A stretch of DNA of 64,000 bases, taken from Grimontia indica (lineage in GTDB: Bacteria; Pseudomonadota; Gammaproteobacteria; Enterobacterales; Vibrionaceae). The notes beneath the pieces are model-generated. The model was not told where the DNA came from. It searched no databases and worked only from the letters and a program-made list of their open reading frames with translations. Of the stretch, positions 63,396-64,000 are shown in pieces (position 1 is the first letter of the stretch; each line of letters starts with the position of its first letter). The stretch spans positions 62,001 through 126,000 of the forward strand of contig NZ_ANFM02000032.1 in assembly GCF_000333895.2 (NCBI RefSeq), written 5' to 3'. A program made the position numbers and the translations under genes.

Positions 63396-64000
63396 TCAAA
63401 GCTGAGGCTCAGCTTCTCGTTGTGGCTTTGGGAGCGTCGACTCCTTCTCTTCGGTTTGCCAAATCATATTGGTTTCTTTCTTCACCCTTTTTGGCTCACG
63501 GGCCAGCATCAGAAGACAAGGGGTGAGCACCAAAGTCAGTACTGTAGAGAACGCCAAACCACCGGCTACGGCTGTAGCAAGTTGAGACCACCACTGAGTA
63601 CTCGGCGCGCCGAATTCAATACCGCGGTTCACCAAGTCAACGTTCATTTCCAGTACCATTGGCAGTAGACCCAGAATCGTCGTTACGGTAGTTAACAGTA
63701 CCGGACGTAAACGCTGAGCACCGGTGCGTAAGATGGCATCAACTTTTTCAAGGCCTCGGCGACGCATTACATTGTAGGTATCAATCAATACAATGTTGTT
63801 GTTCACCACAATCCCCGCAAGCGTAATCACCCCAACGCCAGACATGATGACCCCAAACGGACGCTGGAACACCAGAAGGCCAAGGAAGACACCCACTGTC
63901 GAGAACAAGACTGCACTCAAAATCAGGAACGCCTGATAGAAGCTGTTGAATTGGGTAATGAGGATCAAAGCCATTGCCGCCAATGCTGCCAAAAAGGCTG
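63396..64000 (-). CDS. RND efflux permease, C-terminal part (cut by window edge)
   Basis: The last 200 or so residues of an inner-membrane RND permease; the rest lies beyond the right edge. Helices TM8-TM12 can be seen (starting AALAAMALILI), with the loop motif GVGVITLAGIVVNNNIVLIDTYNVMRRRG and the LRPVLLTTVTTILGLLPMV block typical of the AcrB/MdtB/CusA superfamily. The final TPCLLMLAREPKR and a hydrophilic tail of about 40 residues close the protein. The complete gene probably encodes over 1000 residues. The substrate class cannot be told from this part; the periplasmic and porter domains are missing. Confidence 0.92.
   Translation of the reverse strand, partial: AFLAALAAMALILITQFNSFYQAFLILSAVLFSTVGVFLGLLVFQRPFGVIMSGVGVITLAGIVVNNNIVLIDTYNVMRRRGLEKVDAILRTGAQRLRPVLLTTVTTILGLLPMVLEMNVDLVNRGIEFGAPSTQWWSQLATAVAGGLAFSTVLTLVLTPCLLMLAREPKRVKKETNMIWQTEEKESTLPKPQREAEPQL

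Overview
The window reads as a stretch of the main chromosome of a marine gammaproteobacterium of the family Vibrionaceae. The evidence is gene content and order: mutH, tas, a vpsR-type regulator, lysS-prfB-recJ-dsbC-xerD, fldB, and then the run alsT, DUF3545, hemerythrin, ung, nfo, grcA, thrCBA, aceK, rraA-like, arcA, arcB, GGDEF protein, yhcC, two gltBD pairs, mtnN-cbiB-btuF and a TRIC-type protein. From memory this matches Vibrio cholerae chromosome 1 neighbourhoods. Base composition is moderate, near 50% G+C by eye, and a Grimontia/Enterovibrio/Salinivibrio-like species is a reasonable but unproven guess.

Layout. 1-606 is non-coding and looks origin-like: one perfect and several one-mismatch DnaA boxes, an A+T-rich patch and a dense GATC cluster ahead of mutH. 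607-7476 holds mutH, a small DUF6482 gene, tas, a DUF1127 gene, a PACE efflux pump, a VpsR-like regulator and an exported amidohydrolase. 7676-14179 is the leftward cluster xerD-dsbC-recJ-prfB-lysS, with the +1 frameshift in prfB. fldB, brnQ, trmN6 and srmB follow. 18827-22783 carries two AGCS alanine/sodium symporters around yaaA. 23397-26746 holds DUF3545, a hemerythrin-like protein, ung, nfo and grcA, whose promoter has two FNR boxes 53 bp apart. 26817-31694 is thrLABC with its attenuator. Stand-alone aceK, a small predicted outer-membrane protein and an RraA-family gene follow. arcA (with an FNR box) and arcB are convergent, followed by a GGDEF protein and yhcC.

42392-54743 holds two complete but different glutamate synthases (gltB1D1, gltB2D2), each behind a long leader that can fold into hairpins. 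mtnN-cbiB-btuF is a tightly overlapped operon. A 262-bp MITE-like element with 20-bp terminal inverted repeats lies at 57475-57736. A TRIC-family gene, a VOC-questin oxidase-flavodoxin operon behind a 13-bp perfect palindrome, tyrS, an M23 peptidase and the 3' end of an RND pump gene close the window.

Themes. Oxygen and redox control (FNR boxes, ArcAB, GrcA, FldB, AceK), ammonium and glutamate metabolism (two GOGATs, threonine pathway, amino-acid symporters) and DNA maintenance (MutH, RecJ, XerD, Ung, Nfo) dominate. Nothing resembles a prophage, CRISPR array, integron or defence island, and no tRNA or rRNA gene was seen. The best candidates for something not yet described are the origin-like block at the left edge, the structured gltB leaders, the folded MITE and the palindrome-controlled VOC/questin oxidase/flavodoxin operon.
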